A stretch of 64,000 bases of DNA from Lachnospiraceae bacterium (GTDB lineage: Bacteria; Bacillota; Clostridia; Lachnospirales; Lachnospiraceae), in assembly GCA_015056725.1 (NCBI GenBank), contig SVFS01000006.1:1-64000 (forward strand), read 5' to 3'. The translations under genes and the position numbers were made by a program. The notes under the pieces were generated by a model that saw nothing but the letters and a program-made list of their open reading frames with translations, did not search any database and was not told where the DNA came from. Below are positions 1 to 7,945 of the stretch, in pieces (position 1 is the first letter of the stretch; every line of letters begins with the position of its first letter).

Positions 1-511
1 ATTGAATTCCTTCTCTAAGGACACTTCCTCTATTGCATTCATATGGAATATCCTTCTCATACTGAAATCCCAATTTCTTTAATACGTTTCCAGAACTAGG
101 ATTCTCTTTTGCATATCGTCCTACTATTTCGTTTATTTCAAGCTCATCATGTGCAAAAGCAATTATTTCTCTCATAGCCTCTGTAACATAGCCATTTCCC
201 CAATATGCTTTTCCTAGGTTATATGCAATTTCCCAACAATCCACTTCGTCTTCAAAATAGATTAGTCCGGTTCCAATCAATAAACCACTTTCTCTAAGAA
301 CAATCGCAAATCGATACCAATTCGAATCATTAACTTTATCCTGCTCTTTTCTTACCCAGTTCTTAGTTTTCTCAATATCATTATGGCTACACCAAAACAT
401 ATATTTTGCCACATCCGGGTCACTCTCCCAGCATTCAAATACGTTTTGAGCATCTTCAACTGTAAAAGGTCTTAATTCAAGACGTTCTGTATGTAATATT
501 GGTGTTCTCAT
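1..511 (-). CDS. GNAT N-acetyltransferase (RimJ/RimL type), partial
   Basis: The reading frame starts at the ATG at 509-511, behind an AGAGGAT ribosome site, and runs off the left edge with about 170 codons visible. The protein begins MRTPILHTERLELRPF, the usual opening of RimJ/RimL-type GNAT enzymes, and carries the acetyl-CoA loop as YWGNGYVTEAM. These enzymes transfer acetyl from acetyl-CoA to an amine such as a protein N-terminus or small molecule; the substrate here is unknown. It lies 13 bases after the membrane-protein gene on the same strand and is probably co-transcribed. The C-terminal residues are outside the window. Confidence 0.85.
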   Translation of the reverse strand, partial: MRTPILHTERLELRPFTVEDAQNVFECWESDPDVAKYMFWCSHNDIEKTKNWVRKEQDKVNDSNWYRFAIVLRESGLLIGTGLIYFEDEVDCWEIAYNLGKAYWGNGYVTEAMREIIAFAHDELEINEIVGRYAKENPSSGNVLKKLGFQYEKDIPYECNRGSVLREGIQ

Positions 512-524
512 GCTATTATCCTCT

Positions 525-1430
525 CTATGCTTCAAAACTTTTTACAAAAGCATGTAATGATTGTTTATCTTCAAGTCTATATAATTCTTCAAAGTCTTCA
601 TTTTCAAGCGCTTTTAATTTTCTTCGTTTTGCTGTACTCGTTGCTCCACCGATATATATTTGATACAATACATATTCTGGCTCATCATGTGAACCATCAG
701 ACAATTCAATATATCTTAAGTGTGGATAAAACTTTTTCGAAAGTTTTATCACCTCTATTGCCATATCCACTGGAACTTCACTTCCTAGCCATATAGCTTT
801 ATGTTCGGCGTTGGAAACTAGTCTTTTTGTTTCGAATGGGTTGTAATATATTCCTGCAAAAAAACCTTTACTTTCTAATTCTTCAACCAAATAATTGGCT
901 TTATACATTGGACTAATATCTACTTTTAATGTTTCCTCCTCTTCTTCCATCTCAAACAAGTAATCATCAATAGAAGATACATATTCTTCTTTTTCATCTT
1001 CAGTCAATGTAGAATTTTGAACCGACGGAACAATCTTCTTCTGCATTTCCATAATCTTAACCAAAGCATCGCTCATTAACGCAACTTTGTCCATTTGATC
1101 CATTTCACGTTCTATGTTCTGCTCATTTGTAACTCTTTTTATCTCATCTTTTCTTGTTGTGTTATTATAAGACTTTACAAAGTTCTGTTCATCTCTATAA
1201 TCTGACGGGGAATATAACTTTTCATGATGTTTGGTAACAAGAAGATAAAACACCCCTAACACAAGGCATGGAAACAATACTATAAACCATACCAATATTG
1301 TATTCTGACTCTTCTCTAACGTACTTTGAACTATAACAATACTGGCAATGGCTTCTACCAATACCAAAAATACACCTATTACTCCAATTGGATTTTTAAA
1401 GAAATTACTCTTATCTCCCAAATTATTCAT
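525..1430 (-). CDS. two-TM membrane protein of unknown function
   Basis: No family was recognised. The protein is about 301 residues. Two hydrophobic segments lie near the N-terminus (about residues 12-33 and 43-65 of the chosen start), so the remainder, rich in charged residues, is probably cytoplasmic. An acidic run (MEEEEE) sits mid-protein and a more ordered C-terminal domain of about 110 residues follows. An in-frame ATG five codons upstream exists, but the ATG at 1428-1430 is preceded by GGGAGAACTGAAA, which places a ribosome site at normal spacing, so the shorter start is preferred. The GNAT gene follows 13 bases downstream. Confidence 0.65.
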   Translation of the reverse strand: MNNLGDKSNFFKNPIGVIGVFLVLVEAIASIVIVQSTLEKSQNTILVWFIVLFPCLVLGVFYLLVTKHHEKLYSPSDYRDEQNFVKSYNNTTRKDEIKRVTNEQNIEREMDQMDKVALMSDALVKIMEMQKKIVPSVQNSTLTEDEKEEYVSSIDDYLFEMEEEEETLKVDISPMYKANYLVEELESKGFFAGIYYNPFETKRLVSNAEHKAIWLGSEVPVDMAIEVIKLSKKFYPHLRYIELSDGSHDEPEYVLYQIYIGGATSTAKRRKLKALENEDFEELYRLEDKQSLHAFVKSFEA

Positions 1431-1522
1431 TTTCAGTTCTCCCATCTTTTGAATTTATAGAAATACTCTTCATAAAAAGAATTGTATCATGTTCCAACAA
1501 AATTTTCTGTAATAATTCATTT

Positions 1523-2233
1523 TTAACCCTTCTTTATTGAATACTTTTCCCTAAACGCTTCATAATCTGCTTTTGCAATTTTATATTGCTCTCCTACCTG
1601 CTCCTCATTCATTGAATATTCTGACTCCTGTGCCTCCCCTTGTAATGCATCAGAAATAATCCTTCTCAAGTACTCCCTCTGGTCGTAGTTAGCCATAACC
1701 AACGAATCCCTCACATACATCGGATTATTCCGCAGCAGTGCTACTTGAAAATCTACACCTTTTCCCTTTAAATAATGCCACAGAAATGTAATGCAAGTTC
1801 TGGTGTTCCCTTCTCTGAAAGGATGAATACTCCATAATTCCAATAAGAAATCAGAAACCACATCTCCCTTTTTCGTAGTCTTCATCCAATCGAAATCTAC
1901 ATATTCTTGCAACAATCTCTTTAAGCGGTTCTCAATCTCGTGATAGTCTGCATACTCTGCAGAACCACCGGACAAAACACGCTCACTCTTATACAGATTC
2001 TCTTTTCGAAATGTTCCTGCCCATTCATAAATATCCCCAAATAAATACTTATGAATGTTTACCATGTGCTCCACATCATAAGTATAGGCAATCCTTGTCG
2101 GCTTCACATTCAACCCTAGCAACTTCGCAAATACTTTCTGTATTTCAAATTTTTCCAAAAGTTGCTTATCACGAATGTTATATTTATTGATAAGAACATC
2201 ACTTTCCGGATAACAATTTCTTCCACCACTCAT
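1523..2233 (-). CDS. Fic/DOC family protein (probable AMPylase toxin)
   Basis: A 236-residue Fic-domain protein. The catalytic loop reads HPFREGNTR (H137-R145), matching the HPFx(D/E)GN(G/K)R signature except for Thr at the penultimate G/K position. Fic enzymes use the loop His to transfer AMP from ATP to a target hydroxyl. The preceding flap region (YEWAGTFRKENLY) is also typical. The gene begins three bases after the end of the HTH gene, with GGGAG overlapping the upstream stop region, so the two are probably translationally coupled. No (S/T)xxxE(G/N) inhibitory motif was found in this protein or its HTH partner by eye. The arrangement suggests a toxin-antitoxin-like or phage-defence module; the target is unknown. 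Confidence 0.85.
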   Translation of the reverse strand: MSGGRNCYPESDVLINKYNIRDKQLLEKFEIQKVFAKLLGLNVKPTRIAYTYDVEHMVNIHKYLFGDIYEWAGTFRKENLYKSERVLSGGSAEYADYHEIENRLKRLLQEYVDFDWMKTTKKGDVVSDFLLELWSIHPFREGNTRTCITFLWHYLKGKGVDFQVALLRNNPMYVRDSLVMANYDQREYLRRIISDALQGEAQESEYSMNEEQVGEQYKIAKADYEAFREKYSIKKG

Positions 2234-2236
2234 ACA

Positions 2237-2596
2237 CTACGCTCCCAAATACTCAAATCTGTCAATTCTGACTTCCATCTCTTCCAATGTTATTTTGCCA
2301 AAGATATAGGAATCCAAAACCTCCAAAAACAATTCATCCGGTCCATTGGTCGCACTTAGCATAATAGCCATAGCATTTTCTACGCTTCTTCTTCTTGCGT
2401 CACATGCTTCCACATAACTTTGACTGATAATCATTCCTTTATATTGCAAAATAGTTCTCATCATATTAATAACGTATGCCGGAGGATTTCTTCTTTCCTG
2501 TTCCCAATCTTTCAAAGTAGAAACCGGTACATCAAACATTTTGGCAAATTTACTCTGACTTAATCCTGTTTGTAAACGTAATTCTCTTACTCCCAT
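2237..2596 (-). CDS. XRE-family HTH regulator, partner of Fic
   Basis: A 119-residue protein with an N-terminal helix-turn-helix (LRLQTGLSQSKFAKMFDVP then STLKDWEQERRNPP) followed by a helical C-terminal tail of about 60 residues. The frame is open 14 codons further upstream, but GGAGGT lies six bases before the ATG at 2594-2596, which fixes the start. The protein is predicted to bind its own promoter and possibly restrain the downstream Fic protein. Such HTH-Fic pairs are known, but direct antitoxin activity is an inference from gene order only. Confidence 0.8.
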   Translation of the reverse strand: MGVRELRLQTGLSQSKFAKMFDVPVSTLKDWEQERRNPPAYVINMMRTILQYKGMIISQSYVEACDARRRSVENAMAIMLSATNGPDELFLEVLDSYIFGKITLEEMEVRIDRFEYLGA

Positions 2597-2646
2597 GATA
2601 TTACCTCCACTCATTTCTCTATATATAGTATACGGCATTGCCTACC

Positions 2647-2676
2647 ATTATACAAGGTGTTTCAAGAATTATGTCA
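2647..2676 (-). promoter_or_regulatory. probable sigma-A promoter for HTH-fic
   Basis: On the minus strand a perfect TATAAT lies at 2652-2647, about 50 bases before the HTH start. An imperfect -35 (TGACAT) sits 18 bases upstream of it. A second candidate, TTGTAT then 17 bases then TATACT, overlaps and lies closer to the gene. Either would give a short leader. Confidence 0.4.
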
Positions 2677-2743
2677 TTTCAAAAAATGCACACAGTATTA
2701 GTAAAAAAGAATACTTTGTGCATTTTTCGAAACTTAAAAAATT

Positions 2744-2763
2744 TTTTATTTTCGAAAATAAAA
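2744..2763. repeat. 20-bp perfect palindrome TTTTATTTTCG/AAAATAAAA
   Basis: The stretch is perfectly self-complementary around a central CG. It lies between the degV terminator and the HTH-fic promoter region. It could be the U-rich tail of the degV terminator acting as a second hairpin, or a binding site for the HTH protein. About 20 bases toward the fic promoter a related TTTTTCGAAA half-site recurs. Confidence 0.5.
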
Positions 2764-2797
2764 CACCCATGCACCGCCTCCCGGCAAGCACATGGGT
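2753..2797 (-). terminator. probable terminator of degV
   Basis: Minus-strand hairpin with arms ACCCATG (2797-2791) and CATGGGT (2771-2765), around a G+C-rich loop, followed by GTTTTATTTT. It stands 68 bases downstream of the degV stop. Confidence 0.55.
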
Positions 2798-2864
2798 CTC
2801 TACACCGTTTCAATATGATATTTGACGTCTCCGCCCCTAAACCAGCTACACTCTACTACACCCT

Positions 2865-3716
2865 TTACGCACCCTGTACAAAAAGTACTCCCAGCGTTCC
2901 CGGTCCACAGTGGGAGGAAATAACGCCACCGGCTCTGGTAATCAAAATCTCATCAAAATAGTCTAACTCTTTCAGATAATTGTATACGCTATCGATTACT
3001 CTCCGGTCACAACCCGAGTGCGTGATAAATACGCGCTCTTTCCGTGCATGTAAAAGTTCATCATGCATATCTTCTACATAATCAATGATGACTTTTTCAA
3101 TACTGCCCCGATACTTTTTCGTTGGAGCCATCTGACCATCTCTTACGACAATCTTAGGATGTATTTTTAATACCCCTCCTGCCATAGCTGAAAGTCCGCT
3201 GCATCTGCCACCTCTATACAGATATGTCAGCGTATCGACCACAAAACTGGAACGGACATCTTTCTTTAAGACTTCTATTTGCTCACAGATTTCTTTTCTG
3301 CTCTTGCCTTCCTTGGCAAGACAAGCTGCCTCTAACATAAGAAGCCCAATGCCTGTAGATAGGTTTGCAGATTCCATTACCGTTACTTTATCTTCAATTC
3401 CCAATTCCTGCGCCGCCATACGGAAAACGCTTGGTGTTACAGACATTTTTTCTGAAATCGTAAAGACAATTGCCTCATCCGAACTGCCATCAATGCATTC
3501 CAAGCTCTTCATCGCATCTTCTATACTAACTGCGGATGTCTTTGGCGTTGCTTTGTGTTCATCTGCCCATGCATATATTTCATCAGGGCCAATCTCAACT
3601 CCATCCAGATATTCTTTATCATCCAATACAATATGTAATGGTACTACTGTAATATCGTATCGCTTTACTAATTCTTCTGACAAGTCACAGGTGCTGTCTG
3701 CAAATATTTTGACCAT
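2865..3716 (-). CDS. DegV family fatty-acid-binding protein
   Basis: A 283-residue DegV-family protein. It opens with MVKIFADSTCDLSEELV, the diagnostic DegV N-terminus, and has the family motif TSAVSIED about 50 residues later. In Gram-positive bacteria, DegV/FakB proteins bind a fatty acid and present it to the kinase FakA; no fakA gene is in this window. The frame extends nine codons upstream, but AGGAG is eight bases before the ATG at 3714-3716, so that start is used. pyrF lies 68 bases upstream in the same direction. The ligand is not known. Confidence 0.88.
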   Translation of the reverse strand: MVKIFADSTCDLSEELVKRYDITVVPLHIVLDDKEYLDGVEIGPDEIYAWADEHKATPKTSAVSIEDAMKSLECIDGSSDEAIVFTISEKMSVTPSVFRMAAQELGIEDKVTVMESANLSTGIGLLMLEAACLAKEGKSRKEICEQIEVLKKDVRSSFVVDTLTYLYRGGRCSGLSAMAGGVLKIHPKIVVRDGQMAPTKKYRGSIEKVIIDYVEDMHDELLHARKERVFITHSGCDRRVIDSVYNYLKELDYFDEILITRAGGVISSHCGPGTLGVLFVQGA

Positions 3717-3784
3717 ATTATCATCTCCTACTGTTTTTGCCAAATCCCCTTGCTCATTGAAATCACAGCTTCCTATCCCACATT

Positions 3785-4705
3785 TTAGCCAAGTGCAGAT
3801 GCAATATCTGCTTTCATATCAAGCACTGCCTGACGGGATGCTTCCGCAAAACCTTCCGCACCAAACTTCGCGTACTGTTCCTGTTTGTATGCAGCGATAA
3901 TACCACGGGAAGAGTTTACAATCGCACCAAGTCCGTCTTCATTAAAGAAATGTACAAGGTCCTTTCCTTTACCACCCTGTGCACCGTAGCCCGGTACAAG
4001 AATATAAGATTTTGGCATTACTTTACGAAGTACTTTACCCATTTCTGGATAAGTAGCACCTACTACTGCTCCGATATAGCTGTAGGAATCACCCATATGT
4101 TCTTCGCCCCAAGCTGCAACCTTTTCGCCAACCCATTCATATAATGGTCTGCCGTCAATCAAACGATCCTGGAATTCACCACTACTTGGATTAGAAGTTT
4201 TAACAAGAATGAATAAACCTTTATTTTCTTCTTTACATACTTTAATAAATGGTTTAATACCATCAGAGCCAAGGTACGGATTTACTGTAGCAAAATCTTC
4301 ATCAAACGCTGAAATTTTCTGGCTTCCAACCTGTACTTTTCCTAAGTGACCTACCGCATACGCTTCAGAAGTAGAGCCGATATCGCCACGTTTTACATCA
4401 CCAATTACTACCAAATCTTTTTCTTTACAGTAAGCAACTGTCTTCTGGAATGCCTTTACGCCTTCTACTCCAAACTGCTCATACATCGCAATCTGTGGTT
4501 TTACTGCCGGAATCAAATCGTATGTTGCATCTACAATTTCTTTATTATACTGCCAGATAGCTTCTGCAGCACCTTCCAACGTTTCACCAAATTCGCTGTA
4601 AGTCTTTTTCAAAATATGCTCCGGAATATAGGAAAGCATCGGGTCAAGTCCTACTACGATAGGTGCATTTGTCTTTTTAATTTTGTCTACTAATTTGTTA
4701 ATCAT
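3785..4705 (-). CDS. pyrF: orotidine 5'-phosphate decarboxylase, long form
   Basis: PyrF removes CO2 from orotidine monophosphate to give UMP, the last step of de novo pyrimidine synthesis. At 306 residues this is the longer type-2 form. The catalytic segment reads VVIGDVKRGDIGSTSEAY, with the conserved Asp and Lys of the DxKxxD array. LDPMLSYIP near the N-terminus binds the phosphoribosyl part. It is not beside other pyr genes here. The neighbours are a TPR lipoprotein upstream and degV downstream, so it may have been separated from the pyr operon or be read with the aroF group. Confidence 0.95.
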   Translation of the reverse strand: MINKLVDKIKKTNAPIVVGLDPMLSYIPEHILKKTYSEFGETLEGAAEAIWQYNKEIVDATYDLIPAVKPQIAMYEQFGVEGVKAFQKTVAYCKEKDLVVIGDVKRGDIGSTSEAYAVGHLGKVQVGSQKISAFDEDFATVNPYLGSDGIKPFIKVCKEENKGLFILVKTSNPSSGEFQDRLIDGRPLYEWVGEKVAAWGEEHMGDSYSYIGAVVGATYPEMGKVLRKVMPKSYILVPGYGAQGGKGKDLVHFFNEDGLGAIVNSSRGIIAAYKQEQYAKFGAEGFAEASRQAVLDMKADIASALG

Positions 4706-4771
4706 GTCTTATCTCCCTGATATTTATTCTTTGTATATTGACAGTCCTCACTGCCTGTTTTCCTATCTGTT

Positions 4772-5818
4772 CTAACGTGTTTTCAAAAACTCATATTCCC
4801 TCTGTGCTTCCGCATCATCCGGATAATTCTTTACATAAACTCCCATCAATGTAGCTGCTTTTTTGAAATCACCTTTAAATTCATAAATAACAATCTGATT
4901 ATATAACAGCGTCTGCTTCAGACTCGCGTCTTCCAGCTTCAGGCCTTCTTCAATTGCCGCAAGTGCCGCATCATATTCCTTAAGCTGCATCTGGCAAAGT
5001 GCAAGCTGATTATAAATAAGTGCACTCTCGTCCTGATCCTTTAAATAAGAACTATACACACTGGCTGCATAATTGTATTCACCAAGAGCTTCCCACGTTC
5101 TTCCAAGATAATACGCTGCCTGGGCATCTCCTGCATCTCTTGCCTGTTCCAGATAATTTCTTGCAGATTCAAAATCTTCCAGATAAAAGTACATACGTCC
5201 TTTATCATAGTTGCTCATATCTTTTGATGAAGCCTCAAGAGTTCCCTGTAAATATTCATTTCCCACTTCACGATAACCAAATTTTTCAAGCACTTCATAA
5301 ATTGCCACAATCTGGTCATAATTTGTGGGCATCAGACTAATTGCCTTGTCAAAGTCAAGTCTTGCCTTTTCATAATCTCCAAGCTCAAGAAGTACACTTC
5401 CGCGAAGAAAATATGCATCATGCTCCTTATCCTTCATAGAGAGCACTGCATCATACACCTTCTTTGCATCCTCAAGCCTTCCTGTTTTATAGTAAGCTGT
5501 AGCAAGATAGTAATTAATGTCATATACCATCGCATCAGGAATACTACTGCTGATTTCCAGACAACGCTCAAAATTAGCAATCGCACTTTCATAATTTGTC
5601 AGACCAAGATAAGCAATTCCCTGTCCACGACAAATCTCTCGTTCATCCTCTCCCGCTACTGTTGCCTGTTCAAAATATCCTAATGCCTGTTCGTATTCAA
5701 GCGTCTCTATTGCTGTAAAGCCAAGCTCTATATTTGATTGTGCTTCTTCTTTGCCGCAGCCCATGCAATACAATATTGCAATAAGAACAACCAGCATTAC
5801 TCGTATCTTATTTTTCAT
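4772..5818 (-). CDS. TPR-repeat lipoprotein
   Basis: About 348 residues, beginning MKNKIRVMLVVLIAIL and followed by a lipobox-like YCMGC, so it is probably exported and lipid-anchored. The rest is a run of tetratricopeptide repeats, for example ALGYFEQATVAGEDE, AIANFERCLEISSS and ARLDFDKAISLMP, covering nearly the full length. TPR arrays bind proteins or peptides, so a surface scaffold role is likely but the partner is unknown. The frame is open nine codons further upstream. The ATG at 5816-5818 is preferred because it puts the signal sequence at the N-terminus and has AGGA upstream. Confidence 0.8.
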   Translation of the reverse strand: MKNKIRVMLVVLIAILYCMGCGKEEAQSNIELGFTAIETLEYEQALGYFEQATVAGEDEREICRGQGIAYLGLTNYESAIANFERCLEISSSIPDAMVYDINYYLATAYYKTGRLEDAKKVYDAVLSMKDKEHDAYFLRGSVLLELGDYEKARLDFDKAISLMPTNYDQIVAIYEVLEKFGYREVGNEYLQGTLEASSKDMSNYDKGRMYFYLEDFESARNYLEQARDAGDAQAAYYLGRTWEALGEYNYAASVYSSYLKDQDESALIYNQLALCQMQLKEYDAALAAIEEGLKLEDASLKQTLLYNQIVIYEFKGDFKKAATLMGVYVKNYPDDAEAQREYEFLKTR

Positions 5819-5906
5819 CGTTTCATTTGTCCTATGAAAAGTCACTTACTTCTATTGTATTGTACCAAATCCTTTAAACTGCTTCAATTCTCATTTTTAC
5901 GGACAT

Positions 5907-6935
5907 TTATCTTAACTCAGCCAATTCGTAGATGAGTTTTTCCGTCTTTTCCCATCCCAGACACGGATCTGTAATAGATTTTCCATAACAGTGCTCGCCT
6001 ACCTTCTGGGCACCATCTTCGATATAGCTTTCTATCATCAAACCTTTTACCAGCTTACGGATATCCGAAGATACGCGACAGCTATGCATAATGTCTTTAC
6101 TGATTCGGATTTGTTCTTCGTATTGCTTTCCTGAATTTGAATGATTCGTGTCAATAATGACTGCCGGATTTACCAAGTCTTTATCTGCGTACAATTCCAT
6201 TACATGACGAAGATCCTCATAATGATAATTTGGAATATTACGTCCGAATTTATCTACATAACCACGCAAAATGGCATGTGTATGGGGATTTCCTTTTGTT
6301 CTTACTTCCCATCCTCTGTACAAGAAAGTATGACCACTCTGTGCTGCAATAATAGAATTCATCATTACCGTCAAATCACCGCCTGTGGGATTTTTCATTC
6401 CAACAGGAATGCCAAGACCGCTTGCCGTCAAGCGATGCTGCTGGTCTTCCGCAGAACGTGCACCAACTGCTACATACGCTAATAAATCCGACAAGTATCT
6501 GTGATTTTCCGGATATAACATTTCATCCGCACAAGTAAACCCGGTTTCTTCTACAGCACGTTTATGAAGCTGTCTGATAGCAATAATGCCTTTAAGCATG
6601 TCTGTTCCGCGTTCCGGGTCCGGTTGATGAAGCATCCCTTTATAACCGGCTCCGATGGTACGAGGCTTATTTGTGTAAATTCTCGGTACCATAAAAATTT
6701 TATCGCTTACTTTATCCTGTACCTTGCGTAGTCGGCTGATATAATCAATAACTGCATCTTCATGATCCGCTGAGCAGGGACCGATAATTAACAACAATCT
6801 GTCATCTTTTCCTTCGAAAATATCTCTCAGTACGATATCTCTCTCAGCTTTAATCTCTGCAATTTTATCACTTATCGGATACTCTTCCTTCAATTCCTTC
6901 GGTGTCGGAAGCTTCCGCAAAAATTCCATATCCAT
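5907..6935 (-). CDS. aroF: 3-deoxy-7-phosphoheptulonate synthase (class I)
   Basis: Catalyses condensation of phosphoenolpyruvate and erythrose 4-phosphate to DAHP, the entry step to aromatic amino acids. The 342-residue protein has the class I motifs IIGPCSADHEDA, MVPRIYTNKPRTIGAGYKG and VGARSAEDQQHRL. Several familiar blocks are variant: the usual KPRTTVGWKG appears as KPRTIGAGYKG, and GFKNGTDG as GMKNPTGGD, a pattern I associate with clostridial paralogues. It starts 11 bases after the hydrolase stop with AGGAG at good spacing. No leader peptide or T-box was seen, so allosteric control is more likely. The aroF/G/H subtype is not resolved. Confidence 0.9.
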   Translation of the reverse strand: MDMEFLRKLPTPKELKEEYPISDKIAEIKAERDIVLRDIFEGKDDRLLLIIGPCSADHEDAVIDYISRLRKVQDKVSDKIFMVPRIYTNKPRTIGAGYKGMLHQPDPERGTDMLKGIIAIRQLHKRAVEETGFTCADEMLYPENHRYLSDLLAYVAVGARSAEDQQHRLTASGLGIPVGMKNPTGGDLTVMMNSIIAAQSGHTFLYRGWEVRTKGNPHTHAILRGYVDKFGRNIPNYHYEDLRHVMELYADKDLVNPAVIIDTNHSNSGKQYEEQIRISKDIMHSCRVSSDIRKLVKGLMIESYIEDGAQKVGEHCYGKSITDPCLGWEKTEKLIYELAELR

Positions 6936-6946
6936 AGTCTGTCTCC

Positions 6947-7849
6947 TTATAGGTCAAATATAAATTCTGCACATTTATCAATCGCTTCACCGGACTTTTT
7001 CAGTGGTGACATCTGAAACACATGCCACATGCCATGAAACACATCAAGTTTAACACTTACTTTGGCTTTTGTCATTTTTTTCGCAAGAAGTTCCGCATCA
7101 CTTAAAAGTACTTCTTCATCGCCTACCTGAATGTAAGTCGGTGGAAAACCTGTAAAATCTGCAAATAATGGTGATACCAATGGATTCTGCAATAGTTCCA
7201 AATCGATTTGCATAAACTTTTGTGCCAGATAGTTTTCAATCATTCCTTCCAGATACTGTGCATTCAAAACCGGGTCAACACCTTCTTTATTCTGATGTGA
7301 TTTACCGGAAGATGTCAAATCTGTCCATGGCGAAAATAATAACAATGCTTTTGGAAGCATTCTCTTATTTTCCCGTAATAAATAAGTCAAAACCAGTGCC
7401 AGATTTCCTCCTGCCGAATCTCCTGCAAGAATCACATCCTCTGCACCATACCCCAACAGCATCAGGTAATCCCATGCTTTCTCCGCATCTTCAAGCTGTG
7501 CCGGATAAGGATATTCCGGTGCCAACCTGTAATCAAAGCACAATACATCAAGAGAAGTTGCTGCCGCAAGCTTCGTTGTCACTGCTCTTGCATAAGTACT
7601 GCTGCCTGTAGAATAGCCACCACCATGACAATATAAAATCACTTTTTTCTTATCATGCGGTCTGTTTACTCTAATCCATTCAGCATGTATATCATCTATC
7701 AAAATGTCTTCATATATCATATCCTTGCGCGTTGACAATAATGCCGCAAACTGATCCTGCGACTGTCTGTGTTTTTCCAAATCTGTGTTTTCTACCAATT
7801 TATGCGCTTTTTGAATTAAGTTCAAAAGTCCCTGTTGTTTATCCGGCAT
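6947..7849 (-). CDS. alpha/beta hydrolase, HSL/esterase type
   Basis: A 300-residue carboxylic-ester hydrolase of the hormone-sensitive-lipase family. The oxyanion-hole motif HGGGY is at residues 75-79, the nucleophile elbow GDSAGG has Ser145, and the acid and base are in VGDEEVLLSDAE and FHGMWHVF near the C-terminus, so the triad is complete. No signal peptide is visible, so it acts in the cytoplasm. GGAGG precedes the ATG. It is divergent from the acyltransferase gene and 96 bases away; together they could attach and remove an acyl group, but this is inference. aroF follows closely. Confidence 0.88.
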   Translation of the reverse strand: MPDKQQGLLNLIQKAHKLVENTDLEKHRQSQDQFAALLSTRKDMIYEDILIDDIHAEWIRVNRPHDKKKVILYCHGGGYSTGSSTYARAVTTKLAAATSLDVLCFDYRLAPEYPYPAQLEDAEKAWDYLMLLGYGAEDVILAGDSAGGNLALVLTYLLRENKRMLPKALLLFSPWTDLTSSGKSHQNKEGVDPVLNAQYLEGMIENYLAQKFMQIDLELLQNPLVSPLFADFTGFPPTYIQVGDEEVLLSDAELLAKKMTKAKVSVKLDVFHGMWHVFQMSPLKKSGEAIDKCAEFIFDL

Positions 7850-7910
7850 TTTTCAACCTCCAATTCTTTTTATAGTATCTCTCATATTTCATCAACATGC
7901 AAGAATTCGA

Positions 7911-7939
7911 TTGTTTTTCCCTAAAAAAATAGATATACT
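7911..7939 (+). promoter_or_regulatory. sigma-A promoter abutting the acyltransferase start
   Basis: TTGTTT (7911-7916), a 17-base spacer and TATACT (7934-7939). The first base of the start codon is 7946, seven bases after the -10 box, which is where transcription normally begins. No ribosome site lies between, so the transcript may be leaderless. Confidence 0.6.
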
Positions 7940-7945
7940 TATCAC

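Noticed and set aside
6936-7945. T-box or aromatic leader ahead of aroF
   Set aside because: aroF starts 11 bases after the hydrolase gene. No specifier hairpin or T-box sequence is present.
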